A stretch of 37,009 nt of DNA from Candidatus Hydrogenedentota bacterium (GTDB lineage Bacteria > Hydrogenedentota > Hydrogenedentia > Hydrogenedentales > CAILVY01), in the NCBI GenBank assembly GCA_903837785.1, contig CAILVY010000276.1, forward strand, positions 1 to 37,009, given 5' to 3'. The notes beneath the pieces are model-generated. The model saw only the letters and a list, made by a program, of their open reading frames with translations, was not told where the DNA came from and searched no databases. Of this stretch, positions 8,030 through 16,636 are shown one piece after another; the first letter of the stretch is position 1; every line of letters starts with the position of its first letter. A program made the translations under genes and the position numbers.

Positions 8030-8395
8030 ATGGATAAGATTCTGACAGTGACTGACGTGGCCGAGATCCTCAAGGTGAAAGAGATCACGGTGCGGGAGAT
8101 GTTTCGCGAGAAGCGCATCCGGGCGTTCAAGATGGGGAAGGCCTGGAGAACCACCGAGAGCATGCTGCAGGAAGACATCGCCGCATTCTCGCGGGGAGAA
8201 GCGCCGGCCGTGATTCCCGAACCGGTCTCAGCCAATCCCGGGCCGGGGGCGGACGCGGCCCCGAAGAAGGTGCGCAAGCCGCGCCAGGCCGCCGAAACGC
8301 CGGCGGCGGAACCCAAGCCTGCCAAGAAAGAAAAGGCCGAGAAAGAGAAGCCGGAAAAAGAGAAACCGGAAATCACGCAGCAGTTGTTGTTCTAG
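8030..8395 (+). CDS. Small helix-turn-helix (excisionase-type) DNA-binding protein with charged tail
   Basis: This 121-residue protein starts with a HTH_17/MerR-like winged-helix domain: LTVTDVAEILKVKEITVREM forms the helix-turn-helix (about 5-24) and the wing is around KMGKAWRTT (36-44). Residues 60-95 form a Pro/Ala-rich linker. Residues 96-115 are repeated Lys-Glu-Pro units, and the protein ends in ITQQLLF. The HTH type occurs in excisionases and in many chromosomal regulators. There is no integrase nearby, so a phage role is unlikely. The ATG at 8030 follows a strong GGAGG, though with a spacing of only two bases. An upstream ATG at 7946 overlaps the -35 and is rejected. The terminal QxxLF resembles a sliding-clamp-binding peptide; this is an inference. 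Regulatory targets are unknown. Confidence 0.82.
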   Translation: MDKILTVTDVAEILKVKEITVREMFREKRIRAFKMGKAWRTTESMLQEDIAAFSRGEAPAVIPEPVSANPGPGADAAPKKVRKPRQAAETPAAEPKPAKKEKAEKEKPEKEKPEITQQLLF

Positions 8396-8485
8396 ACGCG
8401 CGTGCAGAGAAGGCGCGCGGTTGAGGGATGGCGTGGTATTCGCCGGGTGGAGGTGGAGGCTTTACCCCCCCTGCCCCCCGCACGC

Positions 8486-8600
8486 GGGGGGGTGAAAGAG
8501 AAGAGACGCGCGGGGGGTGAAAGAAAGCGGGCGCGCGGGGGGTGAAAGAGAAGAGGCACGCGGGGGTGAAAGAAAGAAGTGCTTGGGGGGTGACAAGGGA
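8486..8600. repeat. Tandem G-run repeat, about five units of 24-25 bp
   Basis: Five G-runs of 5-7 bases, each followed by TGAAAG or TGACAAG, recur at regular intervals. The GTGA cores start at 8492, 8517, 8542, 8566 and 8590. The unit is roughly CGCGGGGGGTGAAAGARAAG. It lies between the convergent HTH and recJ genes. The first run can pair with CCCCCCG at 8474-8480 to form a 7-bp GC hairpin with loop CACG. No spacers or long palindromes are present, so it is not a CRISPR array. Confidence 0.85.
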
Positions 8601-8619
8601 AGGGGATTGGGGGCGATGC

Positions 8620-10314
8620 TCAAGCGACTGAGGGGCGCAGGTCTTTAAGGACGAGTTGTATCGAGGTCTCGTTGCGCCACGTGTTGAACTGGGGGGTATA
8701 GGCGATGTCGATCACGCGCGGCATGTCTTCGCGGTAGTATCGTTCGGCCATATTGAATCCAATCGCTTGAAACACGGCGTCCCCCTGGCGCACGGACAGG
8801 CGCAGGTGCCGTTCCTTGACGACGCGTGTGGATTGCGGCACGAGTTCCACGCCGACAGAGCAGAAGATGGGCGCGGGATTCATGTGTCCGATGGGTTCGA
8901 GGCGTTCGAGGGATTTCAGGAGGGCGCTGTCGATTTCCGTGAAGGCGGCAACGACATCCACGGCGAGTTCCGGGCTCAGTTCGCCTGAACCCAATTGTTG
9001 CAGGGCCTCCGCTTCAAAGGCGCGCCGGAAGGCTTCGATGTGGTCCTCGGCAATCGTCAGCCCGGCCGCGGAACGATGTCCCCCGAAGCGTTCGAGGTAC
9101 TCCTGGCAACCGGTGAGTCCGGCCATCATGTCGAAACCGGGGCCGCCGCGTGCGGAACCGCGGCCGACGCCGTCCTCGTCGATGGATATCATCACGACCG
9201 GCCGGTTGTAATCGGACTGCAGGCGCGAGGCGACAATGCCGATCACGCCGGCGTGCCAGCCGCGCCGCGCGAGGACCACGCCGCGGCGCTCGGGCGTGAA
9301 ACAGGCCTCGAGTTCCTCCACGGCCTCGTCATAGATGGCTTTCTCAATGGTTCTCCGTTCCTCATTGGCGGAGTTGAGGTCGCGGGCCATGACGCTGGCC
9401 TCATTGGGGCACTCCGAGAGCAGGAGGTTGAGCGCCGTGATGCCGTCGTCCAGGCGGCCGGCCGCGTTCAGGCGGGGGCCAAGCTGGAAACAGATCTTCT
9501 CCGAGGAAATATCCCGGAGGCTCATGCCGGCCTCACAAGCCAGTTTCGCCAAGCCGATGCGTTCGTATTTTGTCATGTGCCGCAACCCCAGCGACACGAT
9601 GACGCGGTTCTCGCCCAGCAGCGGCACGATGTCCGCCACGGTGCCCAGCGCTGCGATATCGAGGTCATTCATCGTGCCGTTCAACGCGAACGCCAGCTTG
9701 AAGGCCACCCCGGCGCCGCAGAGGTGGAGGCCCGGGTACGAAGCCTCCTGGCGCTTGGGATTGATGACCGCCACCGCGTCCGGCAATGTGCTTTCGATGG
9801 CATGGTGATCGGTGATGATCAGATCGATACCCAGGTCTTTCGCGCGGGATGCGGCGGCATGCGCGCTGATGCCGTTGTCCACAGTGATGATGAGGGAGAC
9901 GCCGTCGGCACGGGCCGCCTCGACCCGCTCTTCGTTCAGGCCGTAGCCTTCTGTGAGCCGCAACGGCATGCCGTGGCTCGTTCGCTGGAGGCCGAAACGC
10001 CGCAAGCCGGAGAGGAGGATGGCCGTTGCGGCAATACCGTCCACATCGTAATCGCCGAAGACGAGGACGTGCTCGTTGGCTTCGCGGGCGCGCGCAATGC
10101 GCTCGACGGCTTCGCGCATGCCCGTGAGCAGGAAGGGGTCGGACAGGTGCTGGGTGGAGGGGAAGAGGAACCGCTGCGCCTCTTCGGGGGTTTCAATGCC
10201 GCGCAGCATCAGCAGATGGGCGACGATGGGGGAAATGGACACGGCCTCCACGAGGGCGCGCGTCTTTGCGCGGTCCATTTCCGCAATCCGCCACGTGTGC
10301 CGCACCTTTGCCAC
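8620..10314 (-). CDS. recJ: Single-stranded-DNA-specific 5'-3' exonuclease RecJ
   Basis: This 564-residue protein is close to the usual bacterial length. It has the DHH phosphoesterase motifs in order: VFGDYDVDG (86-93, with D88, D90 and D92), VDNGI (145-149), the DHH triad (169-171), and the DHHA1 motif GGHRSAAG (411-418). LGPRLNAAGR (278-287) is also typical. RecJ degrades single-stranded DNA 5' to 3' with Mn/Mg in RecF-pathway recombination, mismatch repair and base-excision repair. The start is GTG at 10314, two bases after the cmk stop, so the two are coupled. It is the last gene of the mtnA-fapA-like-cmk-recJ operon and faces the HTH gene. RecO of the same pathway lies elsewhere in the window (26541). 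Confidence 0.96.
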   Translation of the reverse strand: MAKVRHTWRIAEMDRAKTRALVEAVSISPIVAHLLMLRGIETPEEAQRFLFPSTQHLSDPFLLTGMREAVERIARAREANEHVLVFGDYDVDGIAATAILLSGLRRFGLQRTSHGMPLRLTEGYGLNEERVEAARADGVSLIITVDNGISAHAAASRAKDLGIDLIITDHHAIESTLPDAVAVINPKRQEASYPGLHLCGAGVAFKLAFALNGTMNDLDIAALGTVADIVPLLGENRVIVSLGLRHMTKYERIGLAKLACEAGMSLRDISSEKICFQLGPRLNAAGRLDDGITALNLLLSECPNEASVMARDLNSANEERRTIEKAIYDEAVEELEACFTPERRGVVLARRGWHAGVIGIVASRLQSDYNRPVVMISIDEDGVGRGSARGGPGFDMMAGLTGCQEYLERFGGHRSAAGLTIAEDHIEAFRRAFEAEALQQLGSGELSPELAVDVVAAFTEIDSALLKSLERLEPIGHMNPAPIFCSVGVELVPQSTRVVKERHLRLSVRQGDAVFQAIGFNMAERYYREDMPRVIDIAYTPQFNTWRNETSIQLVLKDLRPSVA

Positions 10315-10316
10315 GT

Positions 10317-10991
10317 TTAGAGCCGCTCCCGCGCCAGCCGCACGATTTCGGCCACCGCCTCATCAAGTGTCAGGTTGGTTGTATCCAGCAGGACCGCGTC
10401 TTCGGCCATTCGCAAGGGCGAATCCGCGCGGTTCCGGCTCTGTTCGTCGCGCTCGTGGATTTCCGCGCAGAGCCGGCCGAAATCAACGGCGACGCCTTTT
10501 GCGGCGAGTTCTTTTTCGCGGCGCTTCGCCCTGGTTTCGAGCGAGGCATCCATGAAGATCTTGCACTTGGCTTTGGGAAACACCACGGTGCCGATGTCGC
10601 GGCCTTCGGCCACGGTGGGCGCGCGCGCGCCGAAACGCTGCTGCAGGGCGACCAGGTGGCGCCGCACGGCGGAATTCTGATCGAGTTTGTAGATGACGCG
10701 CGTCACCTCGGGCGTGCGTATGGCCTGGGTCACATCGGTCCCGTTCACGAGGACTTGCTGCCCCTGATCGCCCTCGTGAATCTCCAGCGTCATCGCCCGC
10801 GTGGACTCGGCCAGCGCGTCCGCGTCCTCGAGGCACACGCCTTGTTCGAGCGCCCACCAGGTGGCGGCGCGGTACATGGCGCCCGTGTCGAGAAAGGCGA
10901 ATCCGAGCGCTTTGGCCGCGCGCTTGGCAACGGAACTCTTCCCCGCGCCCGCGGGTCCGTCAATGGCGACTATGGCGGTGGCATCACTCAT
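10317..10991 (-). CDS. cmk: Cytidylate kinase
   Basis: This 224-residue P-loop kinase phosphorylates CMP and dCMP with ATP. The Walker A motif GPAGAGKSS is at 12-20. DTGAMYRAAT (36-45) binds the nucleotide monophosphate, and GRDIGTVVFPKAKCKIF near the middle is the CMP-binding signature of the Cmk family. Length and motif order are normal. The ATG at 10991 follows the FapA-like gene by 62 bp with no recognisable Shine-Dalgarno, and the stop is two bases from recJ. In many bacteria cmk is next to rpsA or plsC; here it is grouped with recJ instead. Confidence 0.97.
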   Translation of the reverse strand: MSDATAIVAIDGPAGAGKSSVAKRAAKALGFAFLDTGAMYRAATWWALEQGVCLEDADALAESTRAMTLEIHEGDQGQQVLVNGTDVTQAIRTPEVTRVIYKLDQNSAVRRHLVALQQRFGARAPTVAEGRDIGTVVFPKAKCKIFMDASLETRAKRREKELAAKGVAVDFGRLCAEIHERDEQSRNRADSPLRMAEDAVLLDTTNLTLDEAVAEIVRLARERL

Positions 10992-11053
10992 GGAGATTGA
11001 CCGGTCCAGGTTTCAGGTTCGAAGGGGAAGGGGCGGCGGTCCCGCCACGCGCC

Positions 11054-13090
11054 TCATGGTATCACGGGACCGTCCTGGCGCTCAATGGTGCCGCGAGGCG
11101 ACCGCACGAAGAGAACGGTTTCCTCTCCGGAACTCTCGGTGCGGTGGAATCCGAAAGTTCCGGGGGCGGCACTTTCGGCCAAGTGCCGCCACGCGCACAG
11201 GCGGACGCCCTCGGAGAAACGGCCTTGTGCGGTCACGCCGGTTTCCGGGATTTCGGCCAGCACGCGGTCCGAGAGCGAGACCATGTGTTCGTCCCAGAGT
11301 TTTTCCCGGATCTTGCGGATGCGGCTTTCAATCTCGGCGACGCGCTGGCGGTGTTCGGCGGCACGGCCGAGCTTGGTCTCAATGTTTCGCTGCATGAGCT
11401 TGACGTAGCGCTCGTTGGCGCGCCGCCGGAACGCCTCGCTCCCGCCGGGGCCGCGGCCCGCGGCTAGCAGCCGGTCCAGCACTTCTTTGCGGGAACCCGA
11501 GGCCTTGGCGCGCGCGAGGATCCCGGCGCGCTCTTTGGCATCGCGCAGCACGTTCTCTTTGAGAAGAATCTCTTCTTCGAGGAGGCCGCGCTTCTCCTTG
11601 AGGGCGGTCTGCTTTATCAGGAGCAAGCGCATCGCCTCGACGGCTTCGGGCCGGGTAAGCGACTTGCGCTGCAGCCGCCGTCCGAGCTCGACCACTTCCT
11701 CGCGTTCTTCGAAGAGGTCCCGGTCTATCGTGCCCTCCGCGGCAAGGTGCATCAGTTCGCGCTGCAATTCTTCCAACGTTTCCTGGATTTCGCCGGCGCC
11801 GGGCGCGTTCTCCGCGGACTCCGGACTCAGTTGCAGCCGGTCTTCGATGGCGGTCGTGAGCGCTTCCGCGCCTGCATTCAGCCGGTCCACGAAGGCCGCC
11901 CGGAGCCGCAGCCGCTGGATGCGCTGCATTTGATCGGAAATGCCTTCCTGTCCGAGAAGATAGATGAGGATGCCGCCCGCCGCCTCATCCACCTCGCGGT
12001 CAACCATCATGAGATTGTGCCGGAGGTGCGTCAGGCGCTGGCGAAGCTTCATGGCATTGGCGAGCATCCGGCTCGCCTCCGCGGGCAGCACTTCGCCGTA
12101 ATCCTGACACGTGAAGGCCCGGCGCAGCACAATGGCCAGCGGGCGCTGATCCGTGTGACGGAACAAGCCCGCGGTCACGGTGGCCGAAGTCTGCACCTCG
12201 CCGCCGAAGAACTCGATGCCGGCAGCAACGCGCGGCGCGATATAGAGGCCGCCCAGCGCGGCTTCGCGGATCTGAAGGGCGTCGCCGGCATAGACGATCT
12301 TCGGCTCCTGGCCGGCACGAAAACAGACGTTTCCTTCCTTGGAGATGACGGTGCTCATGTTGAGCACATTGGCCGCGCGGATGTCCCCTCGGCGCGCGAT
12401 CACCGCGCCCGAAATGTTCTCCAGCACTTCACAATTCCCGGTGGCCGCCAGTTGGCCCAGCACGAGCCCGTTGACCCAGCAGTCGCCTTCTTCCACCGCC
12501 ATCGCACAGCCGGAGGGCAGCCCTTCGATGAGCTTGGCGTTGCCGCGATGCAGAAGCACGGGGCCGCGCACCGGCAGATCGATGCCCGCGAATACCTTGA
12601 CGTCGCGCACCTGGGCCTGCCGCAAGTCCGTGGCGGTGTACACGGACAACCGCATTCCGACGTTGGGGAGTCCGGGCGCGGGCTCGAGGCTTTCCCGCCG
12701 TTTCTGCACCCCGGCGATATAGGGCTTGAGGCATTCGATGGGCCGGATGAAGACGGGCCGTTGCGCGCTGCGCTGGATGAGGGTCCAGGCCAGGAACAGC
12801 ACGTCCAGTTCATCGCGCATCAACTGGTCGAGGCGTCCCTCGTTGAGTTCGCCGATCAAGGCGCGCAGGAGCGGTTGTTGCCGTCGCCCTTCGGTCTCGA
12901 TCTCGCGCGGGGACCACTCGCGAAGCCACGCCTCGATGACAGCATTCGCCGCAGCGCAGAGCTCCTGCTTTTCCACGTCCCCTTTGAACCCTTCGCACCA
13001 GACGGCGCCGAGCACGACATCTTCGAGAAACAGTGTATTGAGGCGCTCCCCTGGCAAGGCGCTGAGGTGCTGGACGAGGTTTTCAAACAT
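11054..13090 (-). CDS. FapA/DUF342-like beta-helix and coiled-coil protein
   Basis: This 678-residue protein has no enzyme motif. Residues about 175-325 form short beta-strand repeats rich in Gly and Val, interpreted as a right-handed beta helix. Residues about 340-610 are charged and heptad-like, consistent with long coiled coils. This arrangement matches FapA (DUF342) proteins, named for a flagellar-assembly homologue in Vibrio but common in non-flagellated bacteria. No flagellar gene is nearby. The ATG at 13090 overlaps the mtnA stop by eight bases; an upstream in-frame start at 13195 would overlap mtnA by over 100 bases. No signal peptide or membrane segment is seen, so it is probably cytoplasmic. 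The family assignment rests on architecture and could be wrong. Confidence 0.65.
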   Translation of the reverse strand: MFENLVQHLSALPGERLNTLFLEDVVLGAVWCEGFKGDVEKQELCAAANAVIEAWLREWSPREIETEGRRQQPLLRALIGELNEGRLDQLMRDELDVLFLAWTLIQRSAQRPVFIRPIECLKPYIAGVQKRRESLEPAPGLPNVGMRLSVYTATDLRQAQVRDVKVFAGIDLPVRGPVLLHRGNAKLIEGLPSGCAMAVEEGDCWVNGLVLGQLAATGNCEVLENISGAVIARRGDIRAANVLNMSTVISKEGNVCFRAGQEPKIVYAGDALQIREAALGGLYIAPRVAAGIEFFGGEVQTSATVTAGLFRHTDQRPLAIVLRRAFTCQDYGEVLPAEASRMLANAMKLRQRLTHLRHNLMMVDREVDEAAGGILIYLLGQEGISDQMQRIQRLRLRAAFVDRLNAGAEALTTAIEDRLQLSPESAENAPGAGEIQETLEELQRELMHLAAEGTIDRDLFEEREEVVELGRRLQRKSLTRPEAVEAMRLLLIKQTALKEKRGLLEEEILLKENVLRDAKERAGILARAKASGSRKEVLDRLLAAGRGPGGSEAFRRRANERYVKLMQRNIETKLGRAAEHRQRVAEIESRIRKIREKLWDEHMVSLSDRVLAEIPETGVTAQGRFSEGVRLCAWRHLAESAAPGTFGFHRTESSGEETVLFVRSPRGTIERQDGPVIP

Positions 13091-14138
13091 GGAGATTCCG
13101 CCCCGCGGCCGCCGCAATCGATTGGGAATAGGGTGGGCGCAGAATGCCCTGTTCGGTAATGATGCCCGCGATGAGTTCCGCGGGGGTGACGTCAAAGGCG
13201 GGGTTGTAGACCTTCACGCCGCCGGGGGCCGTGGGGCGGCCGAAGCCGCAGGTGATTTCGCTGCTGTCCCGCTGTTCGATGGGGATGGCGGCGCCGCTCT
13301 CGATCGCGAGATCGAAGGTCGACGAGGGGGCGGCCACGTAGAAGGGCACGCCGTGCGCCTTGGCCGACACGGCCACGCCGTAGGTGCCTATCTTGTTGGC
13401 GGTATCTCCATTTGACGCGATGCGGTCCGCGCCGACGATCACGAGTTGGATCCGGCCTTCGCGCATGACCTGCGCCGCCATGTTGTCGCAGATCAGCGTC
13501 ACGTCAATGCCTTCCTGGGCGAGTTCCCATGCGGTGAGGCGTGCGCCCTGCAGCAGGGGGCGGGTTTCGTCCGCGAACACCTGAAAGCGGCGGCCGAGTT
13601 CCCAGGCCCGGAACATCGGCGCGAGCGCGGTGCCATACTCGCCCGTGGCAAGGCCGCCCGCGTTGCAGTGGGTGAGCACGCCGTCGCCTTCCCGGATCAG
13701 AGCCTCGCCGTGCGCGCCGATGGCCCGGCAGCGGGCCGCTTCTTCATCGTAGATGGCGCGCGCTTCCGATTCGAGCCGCGTAATGAGGCGTTCAGCGTCC
13801 GAACCGGCGGCCTCGCCGGTGGCCACGCGCTGCATGCGTTCCAGCGCCCAGAACAGGTTGACCGCCGTGGGCCGGGAGGTGGCCAGGTATTCGGCCGTTT
13901 CCCGAACGGCCTGCAACACGGCCTGCACATCGGCTGGGTGCCGCTCCAGGACGCCCACGATCACGCCGAAGGCCGCGGACACGCCGATGAGCGGCGCGCC
14001 CCGCACGCGCAGGACCTTGATGGCCTCCCACACATCCGTCGCCGAAGGAAGGGGGATGTATTTGACCTCGGCCGGCAGGAGCGTCTGGTCCAGGACAGTC
14101 AGCCGCCGTTCGTTCCATTGAAGTGCTTGGAGCGCCAC
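13083..14138 (-). CDS. mtnA: S-methyl-5-thioribose-1-phosphate isomerase
   Basis: This 351-residue protein converts 5-methylthioribose-1-phosphate to methylthioribulose-1-phosphate in methionine salvage. It belongs to the eIF2B-alpha-like fold. The catalytic cysteine is C158 in LTHCNAGGLAT and the catalytic aspartate is D238 in VGADRIASNGD, at the spacing known from Bacillus MtnA. VRGAPLIGVSAAFG (45-58) is also characteristic. The start is GTG at 14138 with AAGGA upstream. A paralogue acting on ribose-1,5-bisphosphate is conceivable, but the sequence reads as MtnA. No other methionine-salvage gene is in the window. It opens a four-gene operon with the FapA-like gene, cmk and recJ. Confidence 0.95.
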   Translation of the reverse strand: MALQALQWNERRLTVLDQTLLPAEVKYIPLPSATDVWEAIKVLRVRGAPLIGVSAAFGVIVGVLERHPADVQAVLQAVRETAEYLATSRPTAVNLFWALERMQRVATGEAAGSDAERLITRLESEARAIYDEEAARCRAIGAHGEALIREGDGVLTHCNAGGLATGEYGTALAPMFRAWELGRRFQVFADETRPLLQGARLTAWELAQEGIDVTLICDNMAAQVMREGRIQLVIVGADRIASNGDTANKIGTYGVAVSAKAHGVPFYVAAPSSTFDLAIESGAAIPIEQRDSSEITCGFGRPTAPGGVKVYNPAFDVTPAELIAGIITEQGILRPPYSQSIAAAAGRNLHV

Positions 14139-14169
14139 CTTGTCTTCCTTATTCGATCGTGCGGTGCTG

Positions 14170-14199
14170 ATGCTATCGGAAGCCGGGCAAGGATCACAA
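14170..14199 (-). promoter_or_regulatory. Predicted promoter of the mtnA operon
   Basis: On the minus strand, TTGTGA (14199-14194) is followed after 18 bp by TAGCAT (14175-14170), about 31 bases before the GTG start of mtnA. This suggests that mtnA is transcribed separately from the glycosyltransferase fusion gene 78 bp upstream. Confidence 0.45.
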
Positions 14200-14216
14200 G
14201 CCGGGCGACGCGCGGC

Positions 14217-16592
14217 TCACATATGCTTTGCGGTTCCGTACCACTGGCTCCCGCCGTGATCGAGGTGCAACACCACGGTGCCTTCGAGGCGGGTCTCCTT
14301 GCCAAAGCGGTGGACCACTTCCCAGCCAAAGAGCCAGTCCGACGACTCGAAGTGATCCAGTTCGTGATAGGGGTTCTTCTTGAGAATATCCCGGCGAATG
14401 CATTGGCAGAAGCCGATGGGGGTGCGGCCGGCTTCCCGGAAGCGGTACTCGCCCTCGGAGGTGACGAGTGCGGGGTAATCCTCCCATGGGCGAATTTCGC
14501 CCAGCAGGATGCGCGCGGTCGTCTCGGGCGACAGCATCTTGCGGCCGTCCGGGGCGACAAAATGCGCGCCGGCCTCCACGCGCTCCAATTGTGCGAAGAA
14601 GTCCGGGGGCAGGATGATGTCCGCATCCAGGAGGACTATCCATTCCCCGGAGGATGCCTGCACGCACTCGTTGATCATGAACCCTTTGGCGCGGGTGTAG
14701 TCCTCGGAGAAGGGCGAACGCACGATCCGCAGGTGCGGGTGGGTGTAGCGCAGGCTGTCGATCAAGTCGTCGCTGTTGTCGATGCCCGGCACGTAACCGA
14801 TCACCGCCTCGATGGATTCGGGGGCAATTCCCTGCTGATGCGCCAGGGCCATCAAGGCCGCCTGAAGCCGGCGGCTGTAACGCGTGCTCACAATGATTAC
14901 CGAGTACTTGATGCCGGGGGCATGGACCGCGGGCTTCTTCTGCCCTTCCCACAACAGCAGCGTTTGCGTCAGGATCATGCCGTCGATGTTCTGAATCGAG
15001 ATCCGGGGCTCGACACAGCCCGCCAAGCGGGGCGGAAGGCGCCGCTCCCCCTCGAATTCCGTGGGACGAACCAGGACGCTGTCCCGCAGCAGGGCGTAGT
15101 GGCCCGCCTCATCTACGTGCAGGATGAGCCGGTGCGATTGATCGAGCATGGGGCAGACGATGCGGGCATGGCGGCCGAAACTAAACCCGATATGCGAGGC
15201 GATGCCGCCGCCAAAGGTGAGCGCCATAGTGAACGGCGGCTCCAGTTTCGCCAGCACAGTGCTCTGCAGTTCCACGTTGCCCATCGACAACCAGCGCACG
15301 GCGCCCGGCATGTGATGCGTGAAATGCTTTTCGATCTCGTAGTCGTCCGCCAGGAGTTCGCGGGTGGGAGCCTCCCGCAGCGTGATACGGCGGGCGGCCT
15401 CGGCGAGGGCCTTCACGTGTTCCGGAAGGCGCCGCCGGGCCTCGTCCATCGGGTCGTAGTATCGGGGCCGTTGCGCCGCGCTGTAGAGGGGCGAGAGGAT
15501 TGGCGCGCCCGGCACCGCGTGGATCGCCACGCCGGGCATCTGCGATTTGAAGAAGCCGCCGGCGTGATCGCAAATCCGCTGGAACCGGCATGCGACGCAG
15601 ACCGGGCCGAGGCTTTTGCGCAGTTCGCCCTGCAGGCGGGCAACTTCATCTTCCCACTCGCCCAGGGTTTCGGGCAGGGGACGGGCCTTGCGCAGCAGGT
15701 TCAGGTGCCGCGTCAACTTGTGCAGCATCCAGACGCGGATATAGAGCAGGGGATGATTGATGAGCCACGGGAACAGCGCATTGTCAATCATGCTGTGAAT
15801 GGAAGTTCGGCGCGACAACAGGTTCTCTATGGCCTTGTCCAGCCGCCTGGGTCCCCGCTTGTGCACTTGCATCGCGAATTGATAGGCGGGGCGATCATAG
15901 TGCTGGTGATCGAGGAAGAACTGCATGTAATTCGTCGTATGCGGCCAGTTGGGCTCGTCGGCGAGGCAGAACGGCACGTGCAGCAGGTTGGCCTCGATGC
16001 CGAAGCCATCCAACGCCCGAACCAGTTCATTTGCCTGCCCAATCCAGGCATGGCCCTCTTCCGGCGTGCGGCAGGCCGGCGGCGGCGCGAAGAAATCGTA
16101 CAGCGCCACATTCACGGAGGCGGCGGACTTCAGATGTTCCGCCAGGGCCTGGATGCCGCCCGGGTATTGAATCGGGGGATGGATTTCGATGCGGGTCGGA
16201 AGTCCCGCGTCCGCGCACGCGGCCAGCCACGGATCTATCTGCCGCCAATCGTCGGTTGGGGGGCAGAGGAAGACGTCCAACAGGCCTGCTCTTGTCAGGG
16301 CGGCCAGGTCGCCCGCAGGGGCGTCGCAGGGTGTGCGAAGAGAGAGGCGGATGCCCTCTTCCCGCGCAAAATCGAGCAGCGCCGGCAGAAGCGCGATGCC
16401 TTCACCCGTGGCGCGCACGTCCACTTTCTCCGTCTTGAACACGCTTCGATTCAGGCGGAGCCACTTCTTGAGGGTGGTCAAGTCGAAGGGGCGCCTCCGC
16501 CGGTCGTGCGTGGCGATGAGACCGCGCGCGGTCCGAACCCGTTCTTCAAGGAGTGTATCGGCGGAGGATTCCGGAGGCTTGCTTTCGAACAT
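14217..16592 (-). CDS. Radical-SAM-like barrel fused to family-2 glycosyltransferase
   Basis: This 791-residue protein combines two parts. Residues about 35-345 read like a partial TIM barrel of the radical SAM type (alternating strands VDVRATGEG, LSLRTPCD, TRIEIHPP, NLLHVPF) and end in C332-x2-C335-x5-C341, like a SPASM auxiliary-cluster motif. The canonical CxxxCxxC near the N-terminus is absent. Residues about 562-791 are a GT2 domain with YSVIIVST, the metal-binding DAD (656-658) and SDWLFGWE. GT2 enzymes transfer sugars from nucleotide sugars at the inner face of the membrane. ATG 16592 is preferred over GTG 16634 because a -10-like TAGAAT (16642-16637) would place transcription start near the GTG. 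The acceptor and the role of the first half are unknown. Confidence 0.75.
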   Translation of the reverse strand: MFESKPPESSADTLLEERVRTARGLIATHDRRRRPFDLTTLKKWLRLNRSVFKTEKVDVRATGEGIALLPALLDFAREEGIRLSLRTPCDAPAGDLAALTRAGLLDVFLCPPTDDWRQIDPWLAACADAGLPTRIEIHPPIQYPGGIQALAEHLKSAASVNVALYDFFAPPPACRTPEEGHAWIGQANELVRALDGFGIEANLLHVPFCLADEPNWPHTTNYMQFFLDHQHYDRPAYQFAMQVHKRGPRRLDKAIENLLSRRTSIHSMIDNALFPWLINHPLLYIRVWMLHKLTRHLNLLRKARPLPETLGEWEDEVARLQGELRKSLGPVCVACRFQRICDHAGGFFKSQMPGVAIHAVPGAPILSPLYSAAQRPRYYDPMDEARRRLPEHVKALAEAARRITLREAPTRELLADDYEIEKHFTHHMPGAVRWLSMGNVELQSTVLAKLEPPFTMALTFGGGIASHIGFSFGRHARIVCPMLDQSHRLILHVDEAGHYALLRDSVLVRPTEFEGERRLPPRLAGCVEPRISIQNIDGMILTQTLLLWEGQKKPAVHAPGIKYSVIIVSTRYSRRLQAALMALAHQQGIAPESIEAVIGYVPGIDNSDDLIDSLRYTHPHLRIVRSPFSEDYTRAKGFMINECVQASSGEWIVLLDADIILPPDFFAQLERVEAGAHFVAPDGRKMLSPETTARILLGEIRPWEDYPALVTSEGEYRFREAGRTPIGFCQCIRRDILKKNPYHELDHFESSDWLFGWEVVHRFGKETRLEGTVVLHLDHGGSQWYGTAKHM

Positions 16593-16636
16593 GCTGACGT
16601 CACCACTCTGCGCGCCGACCTTGGCGCGTTTCACAG

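Noticed and set aside
4354..8376. A 1340-codon open frame on the minus strand
   Set aside because: It runs antisense through the rhamnosidase, the URO-D gene and the HTH gene. It is rich in Arg, His and Ala, has no domain-like features, and results from high G+C codon bias.
8030..8395. Phage or integrative-element excisionase
   Set aside because: The HTH type fits, but there is no integrase, attachment-site pair or tRNA nearby.
8474..8491. Terminator after the HTH gene
   Set aside because: The 7-bp GC hairpin has no T-tract on either strand, so it is recorded only as part of the repeat region.
8486..8600. CRISPR array
   Set aside because: The periodicity is only 24-25 bp with no distinct spacers, and there are no cas genes.
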